In this document: in pieces, positions 1-6,116 of the stretch
Position numbering within the stretch: position 1 is the stretch's first letter
Layout of the letters: each line of letters begins with the position of its first letter
From: a bacterium
GTDB taxonomy: Bacteria; UBA10199; DSSB01
Length of the DNA: 6,116 nucleotides
NCBI GenBank assembly: GCA_030426445.1
Contig: JAUHYS010000137.1
Coordinates: 1 to 6,116 of the forward strand
Direction of reading: 5' to 3'
The notes under the pieces: generated by a model
Seen by the model: only the letters and a program-made list of their open reading frames with translations
Told to the model about the DNA's origin: nothing
The model's database searches: none
Position numbers and translations under genes: made by a program

Positions 1-253
1 GTCCTCCAGCGATTAAAGCACGGCGTCCCATTTGTTTTAGTTTATGAGGGGAGGGCTCTCCGTTGGAGGACGCGGTATTAGGGTTATTTTGAGTATAAGT
101 TAAGGGCTCGGGAGGTGCTTTTCCCGCCATAGAAGGATCGTAGGGTTGTCCAGGAGGAGGAATATTATTCGGAGCAGTTTGTGGAGCTTGCGTATTTGGA
201 GCGGGTGCAGCTACGGTTCCTGGAGCCGGGGGATTTGGATTAACTTTGCTCAT
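1..253 (-). CDS. Proline/alanine-rich protein of unknown function, N-terminal part only (3' end outside window)
   Basis: The ATG at 253-251 opens a frame with no stop to the window edge, giving 84 complete codons. The start is supported by AAAGGA at 266-261, seven bases upstream. Residues 1-69 are low in complexity and contain 19 prolines with many Ala, Asn, Gln and Thr residues (for example PNPPAPG at 6-12 and IPPPGQP at 31-37). They are almost certainly disordered. Residues 70-84 turn basic and then hydrophobic (HKLKQMGRRALIAGG), so a membrane segment or a late, Tat-like twin-Arg signal could begin here, but the window ends before this can be judged. There is no ordinary N-terminal signal peptide. 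The gene lies 299 bp downstream of the giant gene on the same strand. A Pro-rich disordered head could suit a secreted or envelope-spanning linker protein. That is inference, and I do not recognise the family. Confidence 0.85.
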   Translation of the reverse strand, partial: MSKVNPNPPAPGTVAAPAPNTQAPQTAPNNIPPPGQPYDPSMAGKAPPEPLTYTQNNPNTASSNGEPSPHKLKQMGRRALIAGG

Positions 254-260
254 ATGACTT

Positions 261-266
261 TCCTTT
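261..266 (-). promoter_or_regulatory. Ribosome binding site of the proline-rich gene
   Basis: On the minus strand AAAGGA is followed by seven bases and then ATG at 253. This is a good Shine-Dalgarno match at a usual distance, and it is the main support for this start. Confidence 0.75.
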
Positions 267-280
267 GAGGGGCTAAAATT

Positions 281-307
281 AAAAAAAGCTTTATTTTGTA
301 TAGCTTT
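281..307 (-). terminator. Weak AT-rich hairpin with T-run, possible terminator or attenuator
   Basis: Reading the minus strand, AAAGCT (307-302) and AGCTTT (290-285) can pair across an 11-base loop, and the 3' arm runs into seven T residues (287-281). The form is that of an intrinsic terminator, but the stem has only six pairs, two of them G-C, so it would be weak. It ends 14 bases before the ribosome binding site of the next gene. If it works, it would reduce read-through from the giant gene or act as an attenuator. In a 30%-G+C stretch such a hairpin could also be chance. Confidence 0.3.
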
Positions 308-400
308 ATCTTTCGGAGAATTCTATAAAAAACTTCAATCAATTCAAATAACCATTCTCTAATATGTCTTTTCGGCCTAAATAGAAAATAGTTGCGGATT

Positions 401-422
401 TTTTGGGTCAATTTTGGGTCAA
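401..422. repeat. Perfect 11-bp tandem duplication
   Basis: The unit TTTTGGGTCAA is present twice without a gap (401-411 and 412-422). On the minus strand each copy contains TTGACCC. The copy reached first supplies the TGA at 421-419 that closes the -1-frame extension of the giant gene. The repeat looks like a recent slippage duplication in non-coding DNA. A bound-protein role (TTGACC half-sites 11 bp apart, about one helical turn) is possible but unsupported. Confidence 0.85.
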
Positions 423-541
423 TAGGCATAATTATAAAAATCTTTTTTAATGGCAGAGAAAAACTTTTCTTCTTCATCTCTTAATTTTGCCAAAAGGCCC
501 TCATAGTCGATTCTCCACTTGGAAAGAGTTCGAGTTCCCAT
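419..541 (-). CDS. Possible C-terminal extension of the giant protein in the -1 frame, or a separate 40-residue ORF
   Basis: The ATG at 541-539 begins 40 codons ending in TGA (421-419). The peptide starts MGTRTLSKWR and ends KKDFYNYAY, with an acidic Asp-Glu-Glu-Glu stretch at residues 22-25. The same frame is open upstream to a TGA at 583-581, so it overlaps the end of the giant gene. A -1 shift at the A7 run (571-565) would fuse 48 residues to the giant protein after Lys-1838. No ribosome binding site precedes the ATG, so a stand-alone gene is the less likely reading, although re-initiation 11 bases after the TAG is conceivable. Base composition up to about 481 resembles the giant gene more than the spacer. 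Against it, the original frame gives the better match to the end of the first module, and an open stretch of this length is not rare by chance. Confidence 0.35.
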   Translation of the reverse strand: MGTRTLSKWRIDYEGLLAKLRDEEEKFFSAIKKDFYNYAY

Positions 542-552
542 GATTAAAGCGG

Positions 553-3500
553 CTACAGTTTTAGTTTTTTTATAACTGTGTCATAATTTTCTAAAAAATA
601 ATCAGCAATGACTTTAGAAGGGGCTATTTTAGGGTTTGCAAGGATTCGTTTAGAGATTGTTTCTAAAATAAGGTTCTTTTGATATTCACTAGCAAGGGCC
701 CATTCAACTTCAATTTCTTGCTGACTGTTTTTTGGGCGTTTGTTTTTATCAACATATCGCAGAATCCGAGTTTCTTTGATCAAGATGCCTATGGCCCGTT
801 TATTAAGCCATTCTTGTTTTTTAGGGTCTTTTAAAATATTGATGATTTCTTGGTAGCTAAGTGCTTTATTTTCTTTTTCTAGAATCGCTTTGAGCAACAA
901 GTTAAGGACTTCGGTTGTGTTATATCGAAGAGCGGGTTCATCTACTGTGTGAGAGTCAAGGACTACTAAATGATTTGCATATTTGCTAAAGAGTTGAACC
1001 TGCCGGTAAGTCACTTGGCTTTTTGTGTTAAAAAAACCTTGATTGGGATCCCGTACATCTTCAGCCCGTAATGGAGCAAAACCTCGACCAAGCACGGTAT
1101 GAGCCATCTGTTCTAAAGTCTTTTGTAGGTTCTTGATTAGAGGGACTCTGCTAAAGTTTCCTCGGTAAAGGTTGCCTACTTGCTGCGTTGTTGAACTCTC
1201 TTGCATGTCTCCTAATTTTGTGTACAGCTCATAAAGCTTCCAAAAGATATCCTGAGGTGAAAGCTCGCTCCATTGAGAGACAGATAATTCTTGTAAGGAT
1301 AAATCTAGGATTGGAAGTTTATCTTTTAATTGTGAAAGGCCATGCAATAATTGGTTCTTGGAAGAGACATGGATATGGAGCGCTTGCATGTTATTGATTA
1401 AGTGGTGAATAGCTTTACGATCTTTGTATTTTAATTTATTGTTAAGTAGCTGATTCGCTAAATGGCTTACACTATTAACTTCGGTGTCTGTTAGGCTTAG
1501 CTCGTGTAAGTACTCACTTGGTAAGCCCACTGGAATGTCAATTATATTTTGTGAAGCTTTTACCACTATCTCATTTAAAATAGCCTGGTGCTTGTTGATG
1601 TAGTCGTTGATTTGTGACAAAACACTTGCGATAGTTTTATCTTGGACTCCTATACTGTTAAGAATCGAATTGGCGAGGTTTCGTTTTTGCTTTTTATGAA
1701 AACGTGTTGTTTGAGGGTAGGTTTCTTCTAGTTTTTGTTGGATATAGTTTAGGCAAACGAACTGGCTGAGTCCCTCTGGGTTTTCTATTGGTTCATTAAA
1801 GAGATCCGCTATTACTTTGATCGCCTTTGCTTTTTCTTGGGGAGCTTCGGCTACTAACTCTCCCTTTGAAAAATGAATAGAGTCAACCCTTTCTAGCCGT
1901 TTTTCTAGTTCAGAGAGAATCTCGATCTTTCTTGCACCGTCCAATAAATTCCAAGCCCCTGTCCTGACTAGCTCTTGAGGAAAGGCTTCATCAAGGAGTT
2001 TTTTAAAGCTGATTACATTTCCGTTAATAAGATATTCAATATTTTTTTTGTTATCTTCAACAAAGAGTTCAAATCGTTCCTTGCCAGTGAGCGGTCTGCC
2101 TAGTTCTGTTTTTTTAGTTTGTACTTGCCTTCGAAAATAAAAAGAGTCTGTAGCGATTTTTTGTTGAAAAATAACCTGGATATGCAGAGCCATTTTTTGG
2201 GATAGGCTTAAAGCATCATACCCATTTAAGCTAACAGTAGGTGTTTCAAACTCGCTGAATTTAAAATTAGAACCTGGTTGGAACATGCGGATATAGTATT
2301 GGATATTAACTTTAATCGAGTCTTGGTATTTTTTACTTGCTTCTTTGAGCTGTTCTTTGAGCTGTGGAAGGTCTTTAGGGCCGATAACTTCATAATTATT
2401 TTTGCTGAGTCGCCTTTTTACCTGCGGTGTTAAAGCACGAGTCATAAGTGCTAATTTAAGTTCACTTAAAGAAGGCACCCAATAGTCATAATTTACACAC
2501 GCGTTTTTTACAGAAGCTTGTAAGTCTTCAGCAGACTGTTGAATCAGCTTTTGAGTGTCACTTAAGTTTTTTATTAACTCTTCTATCACTAAATCGGCCT
2601 TTTTAGTAGCAGCGCGATTTAGAAAGCTGAATATTCCCCCTTCTTTTTGATGGTGCTTTCTCCCTAATCTTGTTATTTCATTTTCAACCATATATTTTAA
2701 GTCGCTTATAATATTTGGGTGCTCCTGATCAGATAGATTAAAAAGGAGCTTTACTGCTTGCATAACCTGTTTGATCAAGTGGTTGTGAGCTGAAGCTTTT
2801 TTATCGCTGCCAAAATTTTGCTCAGTGAAAGAAGCATAAGCCTTTTTTAATGTTTTTATTTTTTCTGCAGGAAGAATCGATGAATCATCGACCTTTTTCC
2901 CCGCACCGCCACCGGTTTGTGGAATGAGTGTAAGTTCTAAGCCAACAATATTCTCCTCTACTTGAGAGTTGGTTTCTTGAGCTTTTTCTTTCTTTTTTAA
3001 TAGAGCTTGATGGTATTGTGCACGAGATAAAGTGGTTTTTGCTTTCTTTCCTAAGGTCGCACTCATTTGACCCGTTTGTGTTGCTTCAGAAATCCCTTCG
3101 AGTTCGACTATATATTGGTCAAGGTTTTTGTGGTGGCTTACTTTTTTTACTCTCCAACGATACCCAGTGCTTTCTTCAGCACCTTCTAAAAAAAGTATTT
3201 TAGTGACTACTTTGCTTCCACCTTTAGGCAAAAAGCCAACAGAGAAACTACTAGTTAGGGTATTGTCTTCTTCACCTTGGGTTTTCGTTGTATTTTTTGT
3301 GGATGCTTCCAAACGATCCAGCACTCGATCGTAGTTTTCAACAAGGTAGTCTTTAATGGCTTCGGTGGCGACTTTTCTTTTGGCGTTTCCATTTTTTATT
3401 TGAGTTTTGAATTCATCTAAAAGTTTTTTTACCGCGTTTTCAGAAGCCGAACGCAAGGCTCTAACAAAATATTCTGCATCCCTTTGTGGACTTTTTCTTT

Positions 3501-6116
3501 TAGCTCTAGGGGTGACTTGAGAGTACTCTGCAAAAACACTTTGAAGGAAGGGCTTGCTCAAACAAATAGTCTGGATCGTTACTTGATAGATTTTATTGTT
3601 TTGGCTGCTATTCGTTAATAGTTTTTTTATTTCTTCAAAACTTAATGATTTGCCTTCTTCTTTTATGAGATTGATAAGAAACTGATTAAAAAGATCGATA
3701 TCACCGTTTAAATCTTGCTTGCTCTTATCTGAGTGTTGTTGGAATGGAGAAGTTGTTAATAGTAAAGGGATATTTAATCTAAAAAGCTTGAAGAGCTTCT
3801 GCTTGAACGACTGACTTAAATCAGGGTCTGATAATTTATTTAAACTTAAGGAGTTAAAATCCAGTCCATAGGCTAAAGCGGCGATTTTTTCTAGAGTCGC
3901 TTGAGCTTTTTCTGTAGAGGCTTCTTCACCTGTTCGGAAGGAATCATGAGTTTGTGTGCCCAATTTTTGGTGAGTTTCGTAAAGTAGCCAAAAAATATCG
4001 CGGGAAGAGTAGTTGCCCCATTCATAAGTAGATAGTTGCCCTAAAACCTCTTTCCAAAGTTTGCCTGTGAGCTCTTGTCTAAGTGTAGAAAAGAGTTGAA
4101 TCAATTTAGCTTTCTCACGCTCTTGTCGGGCAAGCATTTCCCAGTGGGAGATGTCTGTAGGAAGCTTGTTATACTTTTTAAGAAGATGAGCTTTGGCAAT
4201 GCGTCTAGCTAGATAAGTTAGTCCGTGGATATCTCCTCTATCTAAGGGAAGGGTAGCTGAAGCTCCAACCGGCAAAGTGAGTAGTTCGTCCAAATTATCA
4301 GGCTTCTGAAGGGCTCGAGAGATAGACTGAGAGTTTGTCGAAAAATATTCATCGATGGATGTAATGGGGTTTTTATTTATAAAATCTAAGCCTAAGTTGA
4401 GATTATACCAAATCGCATCGAGCACAAAATAATGTTCTTTAGAGAAGTCTTGTATTTTTGAGAAGTGTTCTGCTTCAAACTTTTGGTAGAGATAGGCGTG
4501 GTAGATTCTTTTTTGGATGAAGTTGGGGTTGTTAGGTATCTCACCCATACTCATCTCTAATCGATCTAAAGCGCTTTGTCTTTGCACCTCATTTTCAATG
4601 GCAACCTTTCCATTTAGTATTGGGGTTTCAATTTTACGTTCCAGATCAGCTTCTAGGTAGTACAGCATAAAATCCCTATAGACTCTTTTTTTAGACTCTG
4701 AATTTAATGAATTCCAACCTTGAAATCTTGATAGGGCTTCTTGTACTAGAGTTTTTAAGTTTTCTGTCTTGCCTCGAATCTCTGCAATAAGAAATTCAAT
4801 CCTCTTTTGTTGATGTTTAATAAAGAGCTTAGTTTTTTCCTCATAGTTGAGAGGCCTTCCTAGCTCTTCTGTTTTCTCTTTTAAAAGAGTTTCAAAATAT
4901 GGGGAGTCTTCAGCTAAACTGCGCTGAAAAAGAAGTTGGATAAGAAAAGCTTTTTTTTCAAAAGGGTTGAGTTTATTATAAGTGCTTAATCCACTTAGTA
5001 TGATTTCTAATGGGCCCGTTTGTTTTGTAGAAGAATCTTCCCATGTCATCTCTGTGACAACATTTTGAAAGTAACGAAGATCAGTTCGGTACTTTTGCAT
5101 ATCTCCTTCGAGGGTCAATTGAAGTAACCCTATACCGCTATTGGGATTGAATTCCCTCAAAGAAGAGTTGATAAGCGCTACCTTTATTTCTGTAACAGAA
5201 GGTAACCAATAGCCATTACCTTCACAAAAATCTTTTATAGACCTGTGCAGTTCTCGAGGGAAACCATACACAATCTTCTGTATTTTACTTAATCGCTGTA
5301 TCAAATTTTCTATGACATAAGAGGCTTCTTCATTAAAGAGTTTTCCCTTCATGCGAGAGAATAAGCTTGTTTTTTGAGAATACTCTTGGCTTAACCTTAC
5401 AATTTCATGCTCAATCGTTTTTTGTAGTTGTTTTTCTATAGATGGGTTACCTAAGCGTAAAGGTTCAGCATACGTATCAAAACTGTGGAAAGCGTGCTTA
5501 GCCAATTTGTTGAGAGCTTGATCTTCCTCCTGACCTAAAGTAGAATTTTTATATTGATTATAAAGCTGTTCTAGAGCTTCTATTTCATAAGAAGAAAGTG
5601 TAGAGGAATCTGTTAATCTTTTCCCTGCACCACCACTGACTTCTGGGATAAGACTTAGCTCACTGAGTTTTCCATTAGGTTTTTGTTTAAGCAAATGATC
5701 GTAGACTTTTTTGGGTAAAGAAAGAGTCGTTTTTTGTTTTAGGTTTTTGCCGAGTTGTTTGTGTTGAGAACCTTCAGAAATTCCTTCTAGAGTTAACAAA
5801 ACATGACCTAGTTTTTGTGGGTCTTCCACGACTTGAGAGACTTTCCAACGGTGCATGGAATCAGTATCGTCTAAAGTCAGGCTGAGTTTTTTAGTTTCTC
5901 CTTGAATCTCAACTTGAACAGGAAGCATTCCGTCAAAGTCATTATAATGCTGGATCATGGCTTCGGCTTGGGAAGATAATTGAGAATCATGTAAGGAAAA
6001 AGAAAGTGCTTCAGAACTCAAAGCTGCGGGATTGAGTTTTGGAGAAACATGTTTGTCGCGCATCGTTTCATAAGCCAAATTCAGGGCTTCAGCATGGCTT
6101 TTTCCATTAGAGCGGT
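553..6116 (-). CDS. Giant uncharacterised protein with two tandem ~900-residue modules (5' end outside window)
   Basis: The frame is open from the right edge to TAG (555-553), giving 1,854 complete codons including the stop. Residues here are counted from the TTG at 6078. Twelve more sense codons precede it (RSNGKSHAEALN), and neither the TTG nor the ATG at 6063 has a ribosome binding site, so the true start is probably beyond the window. The protein is two diverged copies of one module, about 50-925 and 946-1841, joined by a polar Thr/Lys/Glu linker (929-943). Each copy begins with a probably beta-rich block ending in LEGISE, followed by a GGAGK loop, and continues as long amphipathic, Lys/Glu/Leu-rich helices. 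I see no membrane segment and no known catalytic motif. There are four cysteines (285, 839, 1194, 1442), two of them at equivalent positions. The size, the lack of enzyme motifs and the helical make-up suggest a structural or effector-like protein, which is inference. I do not recognise the family. Confidence 0.9.
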   Translation of the reverse strand, partial: RSNGKSHAEALNLAYETMRDKHVSPKLNPAALSSEALSFSLHDSQLSSQAEAMIQHYNDFDGMLPVQVEIQGETKKLSLTLDDTDSMHRWKVSQVVEDPQKLGHVLLTLEGISEGSQHKQLGKNLKQKTTLSLPKKVYDHLLKQKPNGKLSELSLIPEVSGGAGKRLTDSSTLSSYEIEALEQLYNQYKNSTLGQEEDQALNKLAKHAFHSFDTYAEPLRLGNPSIEKQLQKTIEHEIVRLSQEYSQKTSLFSRMKGKLFNEEASYVIENLIQRLSKIQKIVYGFPRELHRSIKDFCEGNGYWLPSVTEIKVALINSSLREFNPNSGIGLLQLTLEGDMQKYRTDLRYFQNVVTEMTWEDSSTKQTGPLEIILSGLSTYNKLNPFEKKAFLIQLLFQRSLAEDSPYFETLLKEKTEELGRPLNYEEKTKLFIKHQQKRIEFLIAEIRGKTENLKTLVQEALSRFQGWNSLNSESKKRVYRDFMLYYLEADLERKIETPILNGKVAIENEVQRQSALDRLEMSMGEIPNNPNFIQKRIYHAYLYQKFEAEHFSKIQDFSKEHYFVLDAIWYNLNLGLDFINKNPITSIDEYFSTNSQSISRALQKPDNLDELLTLPVGASATLPLDRGDIHGLTYLARRIAKAHLLKKYNKLPTDISHWEMLARQEREKAKLIQLFSTLRQELTGKLWKEVLGQLSTYEWGNYSSRDIFWLLYETHQKLGTQTHDSFRTGEEASTEKAQATLEKIAALAYGLDFNSLSLNKLSDPDLSQSFKQKLFKLFRLNIPLLLTTSPFQQHSDKSKQDLNGDIDLFNQFLINLIKEEGKSLSFEEIKKLLTNSSQNNKIYQVTIQTICLSKPFLQSVFAEYSQVTPRAKRKSPQRDAEYFVRALRSASENAVKKLLDEFKTQIKNGNAKRKVATEAIKDYLVENYDRVLDRLEASTKNTTKTQGEEDNTLTSSFSVGFLPKGGSKVVTKILFLEGAEESTGYRWRVKKVSHHKNLDQYIVELEGISEATQTGQMSATLGKKAKTTLSRAQYHQALLKKKEKAQETNSQVEENIVGLELTLIPQTGGGAGKKVDDSSILPAEKIKTLKKAYASFTEQNFGSDKKASAHNHLIKQVMQAVKLLFNLSDQEHPNIISDLKYMVENEITRLGRKHHQKEGGIFSFLNRAATKKADLVIEELIKNLSDTQKLIQQSAEDLQASVKNACVNYDYWVPSLSELKLALMTRALTPQVKRRLSKNNYEVIGPKDLPQLKEQLKEASKKYQDSIKVNIQYYIRMFQPGSNFKFSEFETPTVSLNGYDALSLSQKMALHIQVIFQQKIATDSFYFRRQVQTKKTELGRPLTGKERFELFVEDNKKNIEYLINGNVISFKKLLDEAFPQELVRTGAWNLLDGARKIEILSELEKRLERVDSIHFSKGELVAEAPQEKAKAIKVIADLFNEPIENPEGLSQFVCLNYIQQKLEETYPQTTRFHKKQKRNLANSILNSIGVQDKTIASVLSQINDYINKHQAILNEIVVKASQNIIDIPVGLPSEYLHELSLTDTEVNSVSHLANQLLNNKLKYKDRKAIHHLINNMQALHIHVSSKNQLLHGLSQLKDKLPILDLSLQELSVSQWSELSPQDIFWKLYELYTKLGDMQESSTTQQVGNLYRGNFSRVPLIKNLQKTLEQMAHTVLGRGFAPLRAEDVRDPNQGFFNTKSQVTYRQVQLFSKYANHLVVLDSHTVDEPALRYNTTEVLNLLLKAILEKENKALSYQEIINILKDPKKQEWLNKRAIGILIKETRILRYVDKNKRPKNSQQEIEVEWALASEYQKNLILETISKRILANPKIAPSKVIADYFLENYDTVIKKLKL
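565..571 (-). other. A AAA AAA slippery heptamer at the 3' end of the giant gene
   Basis: Seven A residues are read in the giant frame as the last base of ATA (Ile-1836) followed by AAA AAA (Lys-1837, Lys-1838). This is the X XXY YYZ register of -1 frameshift sites, and A-AAA-AAA is a known slippery heptamer. Three sense codons remain before the TAG (Leu, Lys, Leu). No strong stem or pseudoknot is visible just downstream. The best hairpin I find is a weak 5-pair stem near 504-517, which is too far and too weak to act as a clear stimulator. A lost base in an original A8 run would give the same picture. Confidence 0.4.
2341..2364 (-). repeat. Perfect 12-bp in-frame tandem duplication coding for QLKE-QLKE
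   Basis: The 12-bp unit TTCTTTGAGCTG (plus strand) occurs twice without a gap and adds one extra Gln-Leu-Lys-Glu to a helix at residues 1239-1246. The copies are identical at DNA level, so the duplication is recent compared with the divergence of the two modules. It lies in the segment where module B is longer than module A. Confidence 0.9.
3304..5931 (-). repeat. Module A: first copy of the internal protein duplication (residues ~50-925)
   Basis: Landmarks in order: LEGISE 97-102, LIPEVSGGAGK 143-153 with DSS at 157-159, EHEIVRL 223-229, Cys-285 and YWLPS 290-294, YF 394-395 and ELGRPL 405-410, LPVG 602-605, Trp-687 and DIFWLLYE 694-701, KLG 705-707, a basic patch 858-862, and DYLVENYD 910-917. 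Every landmark has a partner in the same order in module B. The similarity is at protein level only; the DNA has diverged too far for a direct repeat. Edges are approximate. Confidence 0.85.

Larger units (their letters stand above)
254..552. other. Intergenic spacer between the giant gene and the proline-rich gene
   Basis: This is a 299-bp gap with two parts. Bases 481-552 have coding-like composition (about 43% G+C over 481-540) and carry a -1-frame extension of the giant gene. Bases 254-480 are much richer in A+T (about 25-35% G+C in sampled lines). They hold an 11-bp tandem repeat (401-422), the weak hairpin (281-307) and the ribosome binding site (261-266). I see no convincing promoter. 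The best pair on the minus strand is TTGAAT (347-342) and TATAGA (327-322), but their spacing is only 14 bases. No RNA gene was recognised. Confidence 0.6.
556..3243 (-). repeat. Module B: second copy of the internal protein duplication (residues ~946-1841)
   Basis: Landmarks in order: LEGISE 993-998, LIPQTGGGAGK 1051-1061 with DSS at 1065-1067, ENEITRL 1132-1138, Cys-1194 and YWVPS 1199-1203, YF 1314-1315 and ELGRPL 1325-1330, IPVG 1515-1518, Trp-1603 and DIFWKLYE 1610-1617, KLG 1621-1623, a basic patch 1777-1783, and DYFLENYD 1826-1833. Compared with module A it carries about 12 extra residues between LEGISE and GGAGK (a Lys/Glu/Gln-rich stretch around 1029-1043) and about 11 more between YWVPS and ELGRPL, which includes the QLKE repeat. 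Confidence 0.85.

Noticed and set aside
1..71. 8-bp inverted repeat GTCCTCCA (1-8) and TGGAGGAC (64-71)
   Set aside because: It lies within the coding part of the proline-rich gene with a 55-bp spacer. A single 8-bp match is expected by chance in codon-restricted sequence.
250..477. 75-codon minus-strand ORF (MKKKSFSLPLKK...) whose TGA overlaps the ATG of the proline-rich gene as ATGA
   Set aside because: The overlap suggests translational coupling, but the ORF has no proper ribosome binding site (AAGAG lies directly against the ATG). Its composition is the Lys/Ile/Leu/Phe mix expected from AT-rich spacer DNA, and its first third overlaps the more protein-like -1 extension in another frame.
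1188..1397. 69-codon plus-strand ORF
   Set aside because: It lies wholly opposite module B of the giant gene and has no sign of selection, so it is an antisense shadow.
3018..3334. Two overlapping plus-strand ORFs (3018-3203 and 3128-3334)
   Set aside because: Both are antisense to the start of module B, where the opposite strand shows a clear conserved protein sequence.
5620..5634. GGAGK (149-153, and 1057-1061) as a Walker A nucleotide-binding loop
   Set aside because: The pattern GxxxxGK[S/T] is not met in either copy: the first Gly is missing and Arg or Lys follows the GK. No Walker B partner was seen.
6076..6078. TTG at 6078 as the true start of the giant gene
   Set aside because: No ribosome binding site precedes it, and the frame stays open with coding-like residues to the window edge.

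Overview
The window is dominated by one very large reading frame on the minus strand. It runs from the right edge to a TAG stop at 553-555. Downstream of it on the same strand, after a 299-bp gap, is the first third of a line of bases encoding a proline-rich protein that runs off the left edge. No RNA gene, mobile element or CRISPR array was seen. Sampled 60-bp lines of the large gene are about 40% G+C, and parts of the gap are about 25-35%. Standard bacterial codes fit: TGA acts as a stop, and the small gene has an AAAGGA ribosome binding site. I cannot name the organism. A moderately AT-rich genome, a giant signal-less helical protein and a proline-rich partner would suit a host-associated bacterium such as a Chlamydiota or Legionellales member, but that is a guess from style and not a sequence match.

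Layout in the direction of transcription (right to left): (1) 6116-553, a giant uncharacterised protein of at least 1,853 residues whose 5' end lies outside the window. Its main property can be read directly: it consists of two diverged copies of one ~900-residue module in tandem (about residues 50-925 and 946-1841, counted from the TTG at 6078). At least seven anchor motifs recur in the same order at a nearly constant offset of 896-920 residues. (2) 571-419, a run of seven A residues at the very end of the gene, in the register of a -1 slippery heptamer. After a -1 shift the frame stays open for 48 more codons. This could be a programmed frameshift, a recent frameshift mutation or chance. (3) 422-254, an AT-rich spacer with an 11-bp tandem repeat, a weak hairpin with a T-run and then a ribosome binding site. 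(4) 253-1, the start of the proline/alanine-rich protein, whose disordered head ends in Arg-Arg and the start of a hydrophobic stretch at the window edge.

The two genes are co-directional and may be co-transcribed, but nothing visible proves a shared function. I recognise neither family, so no gene symbols or enzymatic roles are given.
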